Origin: an uncultured Gammaproteobacteria bacterium
Lineage (GTDB): Bacteria; Pseudomonadota; Gammaproteobacteria; Pseudomonadales; Pseudohongiellaceae
Assembly: GCA_903887045.1 (NCBI GenBank)
Contig: CAISOD010000166.1
Coordinates: 1-47,196 of the forward strand
Direction: 5' to 3'
Length of the DNA: 47,196 bases
Made by a program: the position numbers and the translations under genes
Shown here: piece after piece, positions 1 through 11,220 of the stretch
Numbering within the stretch: position 1 is the stretch's first letter
How the letters are laid out: the number at the start of each line of letters is the position of its first letter
Notes under the pieces: model-generated
The model's database searches: none
Seen by the model: the letters and a program-made list of their open reading frames with translations, nothing else
Told to the model about the DNA's origin: nothing

Positions 1-1536
1 CTGCAGCGACTGCTGCAACAGTTCACCGAGCTGGCCGAGTTCAGCGCACCCCTGCTGGCTGCTTGTCCGGATCACACGGCTGGCGTGCATCAGCTGGCGT
101 TACGTTTCGATCATCACACGGTCATGTTGACTCTGCTGTATGGCGATGCCCACACGATGCTGACTGCCCTGATGGGTGAAACACCAGACTTCCGGGTGGA
201 TGCATGGTTTCTTGATGGCTTCTCTCCCAAGGTAAACCCTGACTTGTGGCAACTACCACTGTTGCAAGTGCTGCGACGCTGTAGCCATGGCAACACCACA
301 CTCAGCACCTACTCGGTGTCGACCACTCTGCGCTCAGCGCTGAAGGCAGCAGGTTTCACCTTTGAAAAGCGTCGCGGCTTTACCGGCAAACGCCACATGC
401 TGACAGCCCGCCTGGTTGGCGCGCCACCGATTGCTCCTGCCGCCTCCCGGACGGTTTGCATCATCGGTGGCGGCCTTGCCGGCTGCAGCACGGCGCACGC
501 ATTGGCAGAGAGTGGCTGGCAGGTAACGTTACTGGAAAAGGCAGACAATCTCGCCAGTGCAGGCTCGGGCAATCTGCAAGCGGTGCTGCATTGCAAGCCT
601 GGCACCGCGCACAGTGCCGACAACGATTTCAACCTGCATGCCTACCTGCATGCATCGCGTCACTACGACTCACTGCAGCCGCGGGGTCTGCCATGGCATC
701 GCTGCGGCATGCTGCACGTCGGTACCGACAGCGAGCAGCTGCGTCGATTCACGCGCATCCACCAGAGTGGCAGGTTCAACGAGGCCATCCTGCAACCAAT
801 GGATGCCCGTGCCGCCAGCGCACTTGCCGGCGTAGAGCTGACACATCCCTGCCTGTATTTCCCGCTGTCGGGTTGGTTGTCGCCAGCTGCGTTGTGCCGC
901 TTCTACACGGATCATCCGGGCATAACTGTGCACTGTGGCGCCACAGCGGAAAAGTTGCAGCGGACAGCTACCCTCTGGGAGGTTAGCTGCGCCAACGGCA
1001 ACTCTCTGCAAGCTGATGCAGTAATTCTCTGCAATGCAGGCGATCTGTTCGATTTTCCACAATGCCGCCACCTGCCACTGATCTGCAATCGCGGCCAAGT
1101 CGATGTCTATACCAGCTCTGCTGCTTCCAGTGTTCGCACCATACTCTGTGGTCAAGGGTATCTGACACCGGCTTCCGATGGGCAGCAAAGCCTGGGCGGC
1201 AGCTACTATGTTGAAGGAACCAGCAACGAACAGAATCGGTTGCAACACCTGCAACTGCTTGCGCGTATGGATAGCGGGCTGGCAAATGAATTGGGCACAA
1301 AATCCCCAGTACATCAGCGCGTAGGGCAACGCTGTCAGACTCCGGATCGCATGCCGCTGGTTGGCGCGCTGGACGCGACCTTGCCGGGCCTGTACTTGAA
1401 TGTTGCCCACGGCTCCAACGGACTTGCCCGCACACCAATCACGGCTGCCTTGTTGGCCAGCCTATTGAGCAACACTCCCCCACCATTACCAGCCACTTTG
1501 CGGGCACTGCTGGAACCGGCACGCTTCCGCCGTTAG
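1..1536 (+). CDS. mnmC: MnmC, bifunctional tRNA 5-methylaminomethyl-2-thiouridine biosynthesis protein (5'-truncated by window edge)
   Basis: Frame open from base 1; DAWFLDGFSPKVNPDLW and STYSVSTTLRSALKAAGF (methyltransferase part) then VCIIGGGLAGCSTAHALAESGWQVTLLEK (FAD oxidoreductase part). Confidence 0.93.
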   Translation: MQRLLQQFTELAEFSAPLLAACPDHTAGVHQLALRFDHHTVMLTLLYGDAHTMLTALMGETPDFRVDAWFLDGFSPKVNPDLWQLPLLQVLRRCSHGNTTLSTYSVSTTLRSALKAAGFTFEKRRGFTGKRHMLTARLVGAPPIAPAASRTVCIIGGGLAGCSTAHALAESGWQVTLLEKADNLASAGSGNLQAVLHCKPGTAHSADNDFNLHAYLHASRHYDSLQPRGLPWHRCGMLHVGTDSEQLRRFTRIHQSGRFNEAILQPMDARAASALAGVELTHPCLYFPLSGWLSPAALCRFYTDHPGITVHCGATAEKLQRTATLWEVSCANGNSLQADAVILCNAGDLFDFPQCRHLPLICNRGQVDVYTSSAASSVRTILCGQGYLTPASDGQQSLGGSYYVEGTSNEQNRLQHLQLLARMDSGLANELGTKSPVHQRVGQRCQTPDRMPLVGALDATLPGLYLNVAHGSNGLARTPITAALLASLLSNTPPPLPATLRALLEPARFRR

Positions 1537-1557
1537 TGGTGCGGAGATGTACAGGAA

Positions 1558-2859
1558 TCAGTCCTGCCGACTGAAGAAGTGAGTCAACGCCGTTGCGAGA
1601 TACGCAGTATCGCGACTGCCGGCCAGCTCTCGGATTGAATGCATGGCAAATGTGGGCACACCGATGTCGACAGTAGTGATACCTAGCTCTGTTGCCACCA
1701 ATGGCCCAAGGGTCGAACCACAGCCCATATCGCTGCGCACGACAAAAGCCTGCAGTGGTACGTTGACCTCACGACACAGCTGGCGGAACCGCGCACTGCT
1801 ATCGCTGTTGGTGGCATAACGCTGGTTGGCGTTGAACTTCAGTACCGGGCCGGCATTAAGCTGAGGACCGTGTTTTCCATCGTGCTTGTCGGCAAAGTTG
1901 GGATGGATACCGTGAGCGTTGTCGACCGAAACCAACATGCTACTGCTGAGCTGGCGTACCCAGGTCTCATTGCTACTGCCCTGCAGCTTTTCGTTGAGGC
2001 GACGCAATACCGATTCCAAAAAGGGGCCAGCGGCACCTGCAGCGGTGCTACTGCCGACTTCTTCGTGATCGGAGCACACCAACAGGCAATTGGTATCGCC
2101 TGAGGCTGCCAGCAGGCTCTCGAGTCCGACATGGCAGCTCAGCAGGTTGTCGAGTCGCGCGGAGGCGATAAAGTCCTCATGCAACCCTGTTACAGCCGGA
2201 GCTTGCGTGTCGTACAGGCTGATTTCGTAATCGAGCACTTCCTTCACATCCAGATCCGGCTGTTCATTGCGCAATTGCGTGGACAGCAATGTGCGGAAGT
2301 CCGCTGCCTTGCCATCGCCTACCTGCATCAACAACGGCGGCAGATCGTTCTGCGCATTGATGCTGCGCTTCTGGTTAACCTCACGATCGAGATGGATCGC
2401 CAAGCTCGGAATCACCGCCACTGGTTTGCGGAAATCCACCAATGCCGGTTTCAGTTGCCCCGCACTGTCGAGATAGTGCACTCGGCCAGCCAGCGACAAA
2501 TCACGATCAAACCATGGATTCAGCAAGACGCCGCCGTAAACCTCGACGCCAAGCTGCAGATAGCCGTGGCGCACCAGTTCAGGCTGCGGTTTGATTTTCA
2601 GACAAGGACTGTCGGTATGGGCACCGACAATACGCCAACCATTATTGATACCGGCGACAGAAGCCAGTCGGAAGGCGATGATGGAACTCTGGTTGCGGAC
2701 TGCGTAGTAGCGACCACCGGGCACTGGTTCCCACGCGGCCTGCTCATCGAGATATTGATAACCGGCTTCCTGCAAGCGCCCCACCATCGCCGCCACAGCG
2801 TGGAACGGTGTTGGCGCTGCCTGCAGGAAGCGGCAGAGCGATTGATTAAGGCGCTGCAT
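1558..2859 (-). CDS. apeB: M18 family aminopeptidase (aspartyl aminopeptidase-like)
   Basis: ORF with [31 protein letters not shown] motifs; start chosen at MQRLNQSL (longer ORF to 2898). Confidence 0.9.
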   Translation of the reverse strand: MQRLNQSLCRFLQAAPTPFHAVAAMVGRLQEAGYQYLDEQAAWEPVPGGRYYAVRNQSSIIAFRLASVAGINNGWRIVGAHTDSPCLKIKPQPELVRHGYLQLGVEVYGGVLLNPWFDRDLSLAGRVHYLDSAGQLKPALVDFRKPVAVIPSLAIHLDREVNQKRSINAQNDLPPLLMQVGDGKAADFRTLLSTQLRNEQPDLDVKEVLDYEISLYDTQAPAVTGLHEDFIASARLDNLLSCHVGLESLLAASGDTNCLLVCSDHEEVGSSTAAGAAGPFLESVLRRLNEKLQGSSNETWVRQLSSSMLVSVDNAHGIHPNFADKHDGKHGPQLNAGPVLKFNANQRYATNSDSSARFRQLCREVNVPLQAFVVRSDMGCGSTLGPLVATELGITTVDIGVPTFAMHSIRELAGSRDTAYLATALTHFFSRQD

Positions 2860-3562
2860 TGCCTGCAGGAGCTTCAATGGCAAGCAGTTCGACATCAAAA
2901 ATCAGCGTGGAATTCGGCGGGATGGGACCGGCGCCGTTTTCGCCATAGCCGAGTTCCGACGGAATAAAGAAGCGATACTTGTCGCCCACTTTCATCAACT
3001 GCAGACCTTCGGTCCAGCCCGGGATCACACCATTGAGCGGGAACGAAATCGGTTCGTTGCGCTCAACTGAGCTATCGAACACGGTGCCATCGGTCAGTGT
3101 GCCATGATAGTGAACACGCACGGTGTCCGTTTCTTTTGGCTTCGCTGCGGAAGCGTCACTGCCTTCGGTTACGACGAGATACTGCAATCCGCTGGCGGTG
3201 GTTTTGACACCGGGGGCTGTGGCGTTCTTGGTAAGGAACTCCTTGGCAGCTTGCGACTGTTGTTCCATCTCGGCTTGGGCACGTGCCTGTACCTGGGCCG
3301 ACAGTTGCTCGAGTGAAGCCTGCATGTCTTCCATGGTCATCTTCATGTCGCCACCTGACATGGCATCCTGGATGCCCTGCAAGAGTGCATTCATATCCAG
3401 ATCCTGCTGCAAACCCTGACCAGCAAGAGCTCCGCCCATGTTGGCGCCTACGCTATAACCGGCTTTCTGCTGGGGAGTCGTCAGATCCTGCGCCAGCGCA
3501 ACTGACGAAAACGAAACGACCAGTGCGAGGGCGGTAAAGCCACGGCGTGCTGCAAATTTCAT
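2846..3562 (-). CDS. FKBP-type peptidyl-prolyl cis-trans isomerase with signal peptide
   Basis: Starts [24 protein letters not shown] with upstream [28 protein letters not shown]...[30 protein letters not shown]. Confidence 0.93.
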   Translation of the reverse strand: MKFAARRGFTALALVVSFSSVALAQDLTTPQQKAGYSVGANMGGALAGQGLQQDLDMNALLQGIQDAMSGGDMKMTMEDMQASLEQLSAQVQARAQAEMEQQSQAAKEFLTKNATAPGVKTTASGLQYLVVTEGSDASAAKPKETDTVRVHYHGTLTDGTVFDSSVERNEPISFPLNGVIPGWTEGLQLMKVGDKYRFFIPSELGYGENGAGPIPPNSTLIFDVELLAIEAPAGNAAP

Positions 3563-3717
3563 ACTGGATTCCTGTGGGAAGGCAGCCGGCCCGAACCGCC
3601 GCCAAAGTGGATGAAAGCCCGGAAAAACCGGGACTACGCGTAAATACACGGCGCGCATACTACCGGGTGACGATGATAATTACTACCATAGAGCTCCCCA
3701 CAAGATAGCCTCCCCTC

Positions 3718-4266
3718 ATGCATTATCCGGTCCTGAATTTGCGTTTTTCGCTGCAATTCTTGTTGCGCGCTGCCGGTTTAGCGGCAGCTGTTTCCGCAAC
3801 GGGTTGTCACGGCCCCTTTACCTACACTTTCAATGACAACGTGATCTTCTCGCCGGGAAGATCTACTACCGCCAATGACCACACTCTGCAGGATCCTGCG
3901 CTGCAGGGATGCCTTAACCAGTTCCTCGAAGCCAGCGGACAGTCCGCATTGGAGCAGGTGAAACTACTGGCCTGCCCCGGTAGTGGTGTCGAGACATTGG
4001 CTGGTATCGATGCGTTGAGCGGACTTGAACAACTGGAACTCAGTGACAACCGGATCAGTGATTTGCGTCCGCTGGTCAAGCTGCTCAATCTGCGGGTATT
4101 GGGGCTGCGCAACAACCCGCTGACAACGGTGACGCCTTTGCTGGAGTTGCCTATCCTGCGCTTCGTTTCATTGACCGGAGACGACCAATTGCGCTGCAAC
4201 GATGTTGCTGCGTTACGCAACAAACTCGGCAATACGCTGACCGGACCGCTTCAGTGCGCTGAGTAG
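3718..4266 (+). CDS. Putative lipoprotein with leucine-rich repeats
   Basis: Signal peptide with lipobox-like VSATGC; LRR units LEQLELSDNRISDLRPLVKLLNLRVLGLRNNPL. Confidence 0.75.
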   Translation: MHYPVLNLRFSLQFLLRAAGLAAAVSATGCHGPFTYTFNDNVIFSPGRSTTANDHTLQDPALQGCLNQFLEASGQSALEQVKLLACPGSGVETLAGIDALSGLEQLELSDNRISDLRPLVKLLNLRVLGLRNNPLTTVTPLLELPILRFVSLTGDDQLRCNDVAALRNKLGNTLTGPLQCAE

Positions 4267-4883
4267 TTACTGGCGGGATTGCCGCTGTGAAAACGGAACA
4301 GGTTGTCGTCACTCGCGATAAGCTGCGCTTCCAACTCGGCAAAGAACTCAATGCGCGGATTGATATCTTCATCGGTGTACTGCTGAGCCAGTGCCAGATA
4401 GTCGGCGAAATGACGCGATTCCGACCGCAGCAACGATACATAGAACTTCTGCAGCTCCGCATCCAGATGCGGGGCCACCGCGGCAAAGCGTTCGCACGAG
4501 CGAGCTTCGACAAATGCACCTATGATCATCACATCAACCAACTTGGCCGGCTCACTTGCGCGGATATGGTCGCGCAAACCAGAGGCGTAACGGGCCGGAC
4601 CAAGATGTGTGTAAGCAATACCTCGTTTGCGCATGATGGCAACTACCTGCTCGAAATGCAGTAATTCTTCACGCGCGAGCTGCGACATCTTCTCCAGCAG
4701 ATCCGGCTTGTCGACATAGCGGTACATCAGATTCATTGCAGTGGATGCAGCTTTCTTTTCACAGTTGGCATGATCAATCAACAATGTCGGAATTTCCCGT
4801 ATTGCAACATCGACCCACGCTTGTGGAGTTTTACAGAGCAGGAAATCATGCACCGCAGACAGATCATTCTTCTGCATCGTCAT
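4251..4883 (-). CDS. miaE: tRNA-(ms2io6A)-hydroxylase
   Basis: Diiron ferritin-like motifs ANCEKKAASTAMNLMYRYVDKPDL, ELLHFEQV, EARSCERFA, SESRHFADY. Confidence 0.9.
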   Translation of the reverse strand: MTMQKNDLSAVHDFLLCKTPQAWVDVAIREIPTLLIDHANCEKKAASTAMNLMYRYVDKPDLLEKMSQLAREELLHFEQVVAIMRKRGIAYTHLGPARYASGLRDHIRASEPAKLVDVMIIGAFVEARSCERFAAVAPHLDAELQKFYVSLLRSESRHFADYLALAQQYTDEDINPRIEFFAELEAQLIASDDNLFRFHSGNPASNYSAH

Positions 4884-6216
4884 CCACTCTGTCTGTCAGT
4901 TCCGGCAATTCGCCTGGCAGGCTCTTGCTTGCACGTACACCAAGTGCTTTGAGTCTCTCCGCACGACTGATCAGGTTGCCCTTGCCACTGCGCAGTTTGT
5001 TGTGGGCGTCGTCCCACGCCTTCTGGGTCTGGGCGATACGATCACCGACTTTCTCAATATCGCCGGCAAAAGCAGCGAACTTGTCATACAACTGGCCGGC
5101 CTGGCGCGCAATCTCCAGTGCATGCTTGTTCTGGTATTCGTAACGCCAGATGTTCTGGATCGTACGCAAGGTTGCCAGCAAGGTGGATGGTCCTACCAGG
5201 ATGATGTTGCGCTCAAAGGCTTCAGTGAACAGATTGTCGTCGTGCTGCACAGCCAGCGTGAAGGCGGCCTCCACCGGCAGGAACATCAGCACGTAATCCA
5301 ATGTGCGCAATCCGGGCAGATTCTGGTAATTCTTGCCGGCCAGGTTCCTGATGTGAGCACGGATGGCAGCAATATGTTGCCTGAGGAACTGCTCGCGCTG
5401 AAGGTCGTCGGCAGCGTTGTAGTAGGCCTGATAGGCGGTCAAGGTCACTTTCGAGTCAATGACTATGTCTTTGTGTTCCGGCAGATGCACCACCACATCC
5501 GGCTGGTTCCTGCGACCATCTTCGTCCTTCAGACTCACCTGCACATCATATTCACGGCCCTTTTCCAGACCGGATTTCTCCAGAACACGCTCCAGAATCA
5601 CTTCACCCCAGGTTCCCTGGGTCTTGTTGTCGCCCTTGAGTGCACTGGTCAGACGATTGGCGTCGGCACTGATGCGGGTATTGAGTTCAAGCAAGGATTT
5701 GATCTCGCGTTCCAGCGAGAAGCGCTGTTTGGATTCCTTGTCATAGGTTTCGTCGACCTTCTGTTCGAAGGTGCGCAACCTTTCGCCGAGCGGCTGCAGC
5801 AATTGTTGCATCTGGACATTGCTAGCTTCAGCGAACATACGGCCCTTTTGTTCGAGTACGTCGTTGGCGAGTTGACGGAACTCCAGCGTCATCTGCTCGC
5901 GAGCCTGCATCAGCATCTGCAGTTTTTCTTCGTGCTGTTGGCGTTCAACGCTGAAACCGCTTTCGAGCCGTGCGACTTGCTCACGCAACTGTTGGGTAGT
6001 CGACAATTGTTGTTCAACCTGCTGTTGCAGCAACGTGGCGCGCTGATTGATCAGGCTGTATTCGGCATCACGGGCAGCAAGCGCCGAAGTGAGCTCGCCT
6101 GCGCCCGCCATCAGCTCATCAATGCGTGCGGAACGCCGAAAATTGAGAAAGACGCTGACGAGCAGTGCCACAACCAGCACCACCAGTCCTGCCAGAATGA
6201 ACCCACCGGCGTCCAC
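4864..6216 (-). CDS. rmuC: DNA recombination protein RmuC
   Basis: N-terminal TM and coiled coil, then GTWGEVILERVLEKSGLEKGREYDVQ and DSKVTLTAYQAYYNA. Confidence 0.93.
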   Translation of the reverse strand: MDAGGFILAGLVVLVVALLVSVFLNFRRSARIDELMAGAGELTSALAARDAEYSLINQRATLLQQQVEQQLSTTQQLREQVARLESGFSVERQQHEEKLQMLMQAREQMTLEFRQLANDVLEQKGRMFAEASNVQMQQLLQPLGERLRTFEQKVDETYDKESKQRFSLEREIKSLLELNTRISADANRLTSALKGDNKTQGTWGEVILERVLEKSGLEKGREYDVQVSLKDEDGRRNQPDVVVHLPEHKDIVIDSKVTLTAYQAYYNAADDLQREQFLRQHIAAIRAHIRNLAGKNYQNLPGLRTLDYVLMFLPVEAAFTLAVQHDDNLFTEAFERNIILVGPSTLLATLRTIQNIWRYEYQNKHALEIARQAGQLYDKFAAFAGDIEKVGDRIAQTQKAWDDAHNKLRSGKGNLISRAERLKALGVRASKSLPGELPELTDRVDDDAEE

Positions 6217-6227
6217 GCGTGGCTACC

Positions 6228-6953
6228 TCAGTCTGACAGGATGGAAAAGTCGATCCCGAGCCGCTCACCGACTTCCTTGTAGGCTTCGATGACATTGCCG
6301 AGATCCTGGCGGAAACGGTCCTTGTCCAACTTCTTGCGGGTGGCCTTGTCCCAGATACGGCAACCATCGGGGCTGAATTCGTCACCGAGCATCAACTCCC
6401 CCTTGTACATGCCGAATTCAAGCTTGTAGTCGACCAGCAACATGCCGGCGTCGGCAAACAGCTGCTTCAATACTTCATTCACGCTGAAAGTGAGTTCCTT
6501 CATTGCCACTATCTGTGCCTGTGTGGCCCAGCCAAATGAAATGATGTGGTAATCGTTGATCATCGGGTCGTGCAGTGCATCGCTCTTCAGGAAAAACTCG
6601 AATGTAGGTGGGTTGATTTCGGTGCCTTCGGCAATACCGTAGCGCCTGCAGATGCTACCGGCCGCCAGGTTCCTGACCACGCACTCCACCGGGATCATCT
6701 GCAACTTCTTGACCAGCGAGTCGTTGTCGCTCAGCACCTTGACGAAGTGCGACTTGATGCCCGCTGCGGCCAACTTCTGCATGATGAAGGCGTTGAAAAT
6801 GTTGTTGACGCGGCCCTTGTCGGCCAGTTTCTCCACCTTGGTACCATCGAAGGCCGAGGTATCGTTGCGGTAATGCATCACGAACAGATCAGGGTCATCC
6901 GTGCGATGGACACTTTTGGCTTTGCCTTTGTAGATTTCTTCGCGTTTTTCCAT
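6228..6953 (-). CDS. purC: Phosphoribosylaminoimidazole-succinocarboxamide synthase
   Basis: [61 protein letters not shown]. Confidence 0.95.
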   Translation of the reverse strand: MEKREEIYKGKAKSVHRTDDPDLFVMHYRNDTSAFDGTKVEKLADKGRVNNIFNAFIMQKLAAAGIKSHFVKVLSDNDSLVKKLQMIPVECVVRNLAAGSICRRYGIAEGTEINPPTFEFFLKSDALHDPMINDYHIISFGWATQAQIVAMKELTFSVNEVLKQLFADAGMLLVDYKLEFGMYKGELMLGDEFSPDGCRIWDKATRKKLDKDRFRQDLGNVIEAYKEVGERLGIDFSILSD

Positions 6954-7036
6954 AGCTGACTCCGCTATTGATCTGCCGGACATTTGTGTCGGGCTTTTGT
7001 GTCGGACCTTTCGAAATTTGTGCCGAGGCAGCTGCT

Positions 7037-8170
7037 TCAGGCAATGGTATTGCGCAACAGTTCAAGCAGGCTCTTGCTGGCTGTGCTGGCAGCCTCGCCT
7101 TCAACTGGAGCAATCGGAGCGGCCAACACCTCTATCGAGTCACCCGCTTTGAGCAATTGCAGCCGGAGGTTGTAGGAAGGCAGATCATCACCACCACCGA
7201 ACAGGCCGCCCAGAGTCCACACCTGGTGGAAAAACCCTTCTTCCTGCTCTTCGCCGACAGGCTTTAGACCTGGCGTGTAGACAACGTCGTAGGTGCCCTG
7301 CCCTACATCCTGCGTTACGATTTCGGCGCCATTGCGCAGCAGGGCGCGGCCAACAGCAGCCCAGCTGCGGTTGTAATCGGCTCTCAATTGCAGGATCTCG
7401 TTGCCGCCTTCCGTGTTGATCAGTGTAGCTTTGCCGGTGCTGTTGATACTGCCTGCGAGGAACGAAACGGAAGACGCCTGGTATAGATCAGCCACGTCGG
7501 CCAGGTAACTCGACAGTGAACTCAGCACGGTGTACTCGGTTTCAGCATTCATTGAGGTCGCCGGAAATGGCATCTGTACAATCACCGGCGTTCCCCGCGC
7601 CGACTCCATGTGCAGCAAGCGGATTTCAGCACTATTGTCCTGGAAACCGGTTTCCACCGTTACCCTGAACCGCTCCTGCGTCGCCACGTTGCCTTCGAGT
7701 GTGAACCAGCCGGTTTCCATCAATCCAGCAGAAGGGTTTTCAAAGGTGATTTCCACCTCATTCTGGCGCCAATAGTCGCGGATACGCGGCCAAACCTGGC
7801 TCGGGCTGACATCGACGATGACCCAACCACGTTCTTCCATGCGCTGAATGACCACTTCCCGGTCAGAGCGGCCCTCGATGGCGCGGGGGCGTGGTGGATC
7901 AAGGAAGGCTTGTTGTTGCGCGCCTTCCGGCACATCTGGGATCACCAGCAGATCGTCGATGATGAAGCTGTCCATACCGGCAGGCACTTCAGTACGCGGC
8001 AATGTTTCGGCCTTCAGATAGTCGGCTTTGCGATCGCGGAAAATACCGGTTTCACCACCAACCTTGTCCCATCCCGGCACGCGGGGCAACAATGAACATC
8101 CGCCGAGCAGTAGCACTATCAAAGACGCAGCACAGATTTTTGCAACAGGGCAGTATTCACGCACGATCAT
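7037..8170 (-). CDS. bamC: Outer membrane assembly lipoprotein BamC
   Basis: Lipobox [25 protein letters not shown]; position next to purC and dapA. Confidence 0.85.
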   Translation of the reverse strand: MIVREYCPVAKICAASLIVLLLGGCSLLPRVPGWDKVGGETGIFRDRKADYLKAETLPRTEVPAGMDSFIIDDLLVIPDVPEGAQQQAFLDPPRPRAIEGRSDREVVIQRMEERGWVIVDVSPSQVWPRIRDYWRQNEVEITFENPSAGLMETGWFTLEGNVATQERFRVTVETGFQDNSAEIRLLHMESARGTPVIVQMPFPATSMNAETEYTVLSSLSSYLADVADLYQASSVSFLAGSINSTGKATLINTEGGNEILQLRADYNRSWAAVGRALLRNGAEIVTQDVGQGTYDVVYTPGLKPVGEEQEEGFFHQVWTLGGLFGGGDDLPSYNLRLQLLKAGDSIEVLAAPIAPVEGEAASTASKSLLELLRNTIA

Positions 8171-9072
8171 AGGACTCCGCACTTTTGCATCGTTGTACGC
8201 AGGGTGTAATGGAACCTGGAATCCAGCTCAACAAGCGGCAGTCGCAGCGTATCACGCATGCGGCCCATGCGAGCGAGCGCCCATTTCACCGGTACCGGAT
8301 TGGATTCGAGGAAAAGATCCTTGTGCAGCGCAGCGACACTGTCGTTGAGAGCTCTCGCTTCGGCAACAAGCCGTTCACGCTCATGCCCGCTGCTGACAGC
8401 AGCCTGCAGACCAAGTCGGCAAACCTGAGCCATTACTGCCGGTACCACGTTGGCAGTTACCGAAATATTGCCCTTGGCGCCCATCAGTATCAATTCGAGC
8501 GCCGTGGCGTCGTCACCCGAATAGACAGCAAAGCCCGCGGGGCACCGTGCAAGCACTTCCCGACCGCGTTCGAGATTACCGGTAGCTTCCTTGACGCCGA
8601 TAATGTTGGGAACACCGGCAAGCGCAACAATGGTGTCGGGCAACATGTCGCAGGCAGTTCGACCGGGAACGTTATAAAGAATCTGCGGGATAGCCACGGC
8701 TTCGGCGATGCGAGTGTGGTGAGCGATCAAGCCGCGCTGGCTTGGCTTGTTGTAATACGGCGTTACCAACAGGCAGGCATTGGCACCAACCTCTTTGGCA
8801 GCCTGGGTAAGTTCGATGGCTTCACTGGTTGAATTGGCACCGGTACCGGCAATGACTGGAACGCGACCCGCACTCACACCCACGGTTTGGCGGATGACCT
8901 CGCAATGCTCTTCTACCGTTAACGTTGCGGATTCGCCCGTGGTGCCTACTGCGACGATGGCATTGGTTCCGCTTGCGATGTGCCACTCCACCAAGGCGGA
9001 CAACGCGCTGTAATCGACCCCGCCGTCACGGTCCATGGGAGTGACCAGGGCAACGATACTGCCTTCTATCAT
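8167..9072 (-). CDS. dapA: 4-hydroxy-tetrahydrodipicolinate synthase
   Basis: MIEGSIVALVTPMDRDGGVDY; VGTTGESATL; YNVPGRTACDM; GVKEATGNL. Confidence 0.96.
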   Translation of the reverse strand: MIEGSIVALVTPMDRDGGVDYSALSALVEWHIASGTNAIVAVGTTGESATLTVEEHCEVIRQTVGVSAGRVPVIAGTGANSTSEAIELTQAAKEVGANACLLVTPYYNKPSQRGLIAHHTRIAEAVAIPQILYNVPGRTACDMLPDTIVALAGVPNIIGVKEATGNLERGREVLARCPAGFAVYSGDDATALELILMGAKGNISVTANVVPAVMAQVCRLGLQAAVSSGHERERLVAEARALNDSVAALHKDLFLESNPVPVKWALARMGRMRDTLRLPLVELDSRFHYTLRTTMQKCGVL

Positions 9073-9429
9073 GCAAACCTCGAGGATTGGACTTGACCCG
9101 GCAACAGCTTTGGGCGCGTACGCGGCGGGGGCATGGAACCACAGGTTCCGGGCGATGCGGATTCTATCCCAACCACCCGCACTTGGCACAGGCCGCCATG
9201 GTTTGCCGGGCTAAGGTGGCGCCATTTGGGAACTGACCAACCGGGCCCTCACCGTAGCCATGATGAAGGTAGCCAACGGCCTCGCACCCCACCAACCACC
9301 AGATAACTACCAGCAAGCAGGATGATCATCAAAGCAGCAGGTATGCTGGCCTACTCTATGAAGAAGTACATTTTCTATAATGTGCAAAGAATCCAGATCG
9401 TAAAGCTGTCATTCAGATTCGTGTATGCA

Positions 9430-9663
9430 TCATGATTTGCGAAGCACGAAGATGAAACTACTGCCTGCTCTGTCCACGCTCAACAGTTGGTTGCCGCTCT
9501 GGTCGGCGAACACCTTGAAATCGCGCTCGGAGGACGGATCGGTTGCCACAACGCGCACCACATCACCACTGGCCATTTTGTTGAGGGCCTGCCGGGTTTT
9601 CAGCAGTGGCATCGGGCAGGTAAGACCGGACAGGTCGAGTTCGACAGTAATGACTTGATTCAT
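9430..9663 (-). CDS. TusA/SirA/YedF-family sulfurtransferase-like protein
   Basis: LDLSGLTCPMPLLKTRQALNKMASGDVVRVVATDPSSERDF. Confidence 0.88.
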   Translation of the reverse strand: MNQVITVELDLSGLTCPMPLLKTRQALNKMASGDVVRVVATDPSSERDFKVFADQSGNQLLSVDRAGSSFIFVLRKS

Positions 9664-9759
9664 CGTCGCATATTAGCAAGCGGTACCGCAAAAACCGAGT
9701 TTCGTCAGTCAATTTTCTGTATCATTCTCGCGCCTGCACCTGTTTGATTCACCCATTGA

Positions 9760-11220
9760 TTGACTGATTACATGCGTGTAACGCGATACCGCCAAAAACG
9801 ATTGAGCCTGGCTTTTCTGGCACTGTTGCTGTGTGGACAGCACGCTATTGCGCAGGTCAATCTGCCAGTGCTTGGCGACTCGGTGTCAGGCACCATTTCC
9901 ACCCAGCAGGAATACGAATACGGTCGCGAGTTCCTGCGCTCTGTACGCAAGCAGAGTCCCTCTTATAACGATCCACTGATTGCCGGCTACATCTCCAGCC
10001 TCACCTACAAGCTTGCCGCCAACAGCGAACTCACCGACCATCGTCTCGAATTCCTGCTGATCGACAGTGAAGTGCTGAATGCATTCGCCGCTCCCGGCGG
10101 GATTGTCGGTGTCAATGCGGGCCTCTTTCTCAACGCGCAGAACGAAGGCCAGTTTGCATCCGTGCTGGCACACGAATTGGCACATCTTTCACAGCGCCAC
10201 TATGCACGCAACGTGGAACAGAGCCGCAACAGTACTCTGCCAAATATTGCAGGATTGCTGGCAGGTCTTGCGATTGCCGCCGCTGCTGGTGGCGAAGCAG
10301 GACAAGCGGCCCTGATGGTCAACCAGGCACGAGGCATCGACAATCAATTACGATTCAGCCGCAGCCACGAACAGGAAGCCGACAGTGTCGGCATACGCAC
10401 ACTCTACAACTCGGGCTTCAATCCGGAAGACATGGCCGGAATGTTTGAAGGTATGTTGCGCAGCCGCAGTTTCTCTGAGCGCCCACCTGAATTCATGTCG
10501 ACCCACCCGCTGGACGAGAACCGTGTTGCCGACAGCCGCAACCGTGCCAACAGCTATCCTGGGGTCAGTCATGTGCAAGACCCTGAATTCTTGCTGATGC
10601 GGGAACGCGTACGCATCCACTACACCCGCAACCCGGATGCAGAGATCGAACAACGTCAGCGGGCATTATCGCAGTTGAACGGTGCTGAGGCCGATGCCGC
10701 CACCTACGGCATTGCTCTGGCGCAGATGAAAAGCGGCCAACATGTTGCAGCTACCGAAAGCCTGTCGCCGTTGCTGCTCCGCGAGCCCTCGCGGATCAGC
10801 TACGTTGTGCTGCAAGCCGAGATTGCGATCGCTGCCGAAGACTACCCACGTGCCATTGAAGGACTCGAAGCAGCATTGCGCCTGAACCCGGACAATCATC
10901 CGCTGACAATGACTTACGCCGCCGCTCTGACAAAGTCGCGTCGTTATGCCGACGCAGCTGCGGTATTGGAAATGCACTCGGTGAATTATCCCGACGATAT
11001 GCAACTCTGGTATGACCTCGCCGAAGTGGCGGGACTCGCCGGCAACATCAATCTGGTCCACCTGGCTCGAGCGGAGTATTTCATCACCGTAGGGGATTTC
11101 GCCCGCGCCAAAGACCACCTTAACTTCGCCATTCAACAGGAAAAGGACAGACTCACGCTGGCACGTTTGCGCCAGCGCCTCGAGTACATCAGGGATATAG
11201 AGAACCGTTACTACCGCTGA
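9760..11220 (+). CDS. bepA: M48 family metalloprotease with TPRs, BepA-like
   Basis: Signal peptide; [10 protein letters not shown] zinc motif; [16 protein letters not shown]-terminal TPR region. Confidence 0.88.
   Translation: MTDYMRVTRYRQKRLSLAFLALLLCGQHAIAQVNLPVLGDSVSGTISTQQEYEYGREFLRSVRKQSPSYNDPLIAGYISSLTYKLAANSELTDHRLEFLLIDSEVLNAFAAPGGIVGVNAGLFLNAQNEGQFASVLAHELAHLSQRHYARNVEQSRNSTLPNIAGLLAGLAIAAAAGGEAGQAALMVNQARGIDNQLRFSRSHEQEADSVGIRTLYNSGFNPEDMAGMFEGMLRSRSFSERPPEFMSTHPLDENRVADSRNRANSYPGVSHVQDPEFLLMRERVRIHYTRNPDAEIEQRQRALSQLNGAEADAATYGIALAQMKSGQHVAATESLSPLLLREPSRISYVVLQAEIAIAAEDYPRAIEGLEAALRLNPDNHPLTMTYAAALTKSRRYADAAAVLEMHSVNYPDDMQLWYDLAEVAGLAGNINLVHLARAEYFITVGDFARAKDHLNFAIQQEKDRLTLARLRQRLEYIRDIENRYYR

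Noticed and set aside
670-1410. 246-aa minus-strand ORF inside mnmC
   Set aside because: Antisense of conserved MnmC oxidoreductase domain
5002-6282. 426-aa plus-strand ORF opposite rmuC
   Set aside because: Antisense of RmuC; no recognisable motif
9322-9435. 37-aa ORF MIIKAAGMLAYSMKKYIFYNVQRIQIVKLSFRFVYAS between dapA and the tusA-like gene
   Set aside because: No convincing ribosome-binding site or family; could be chance
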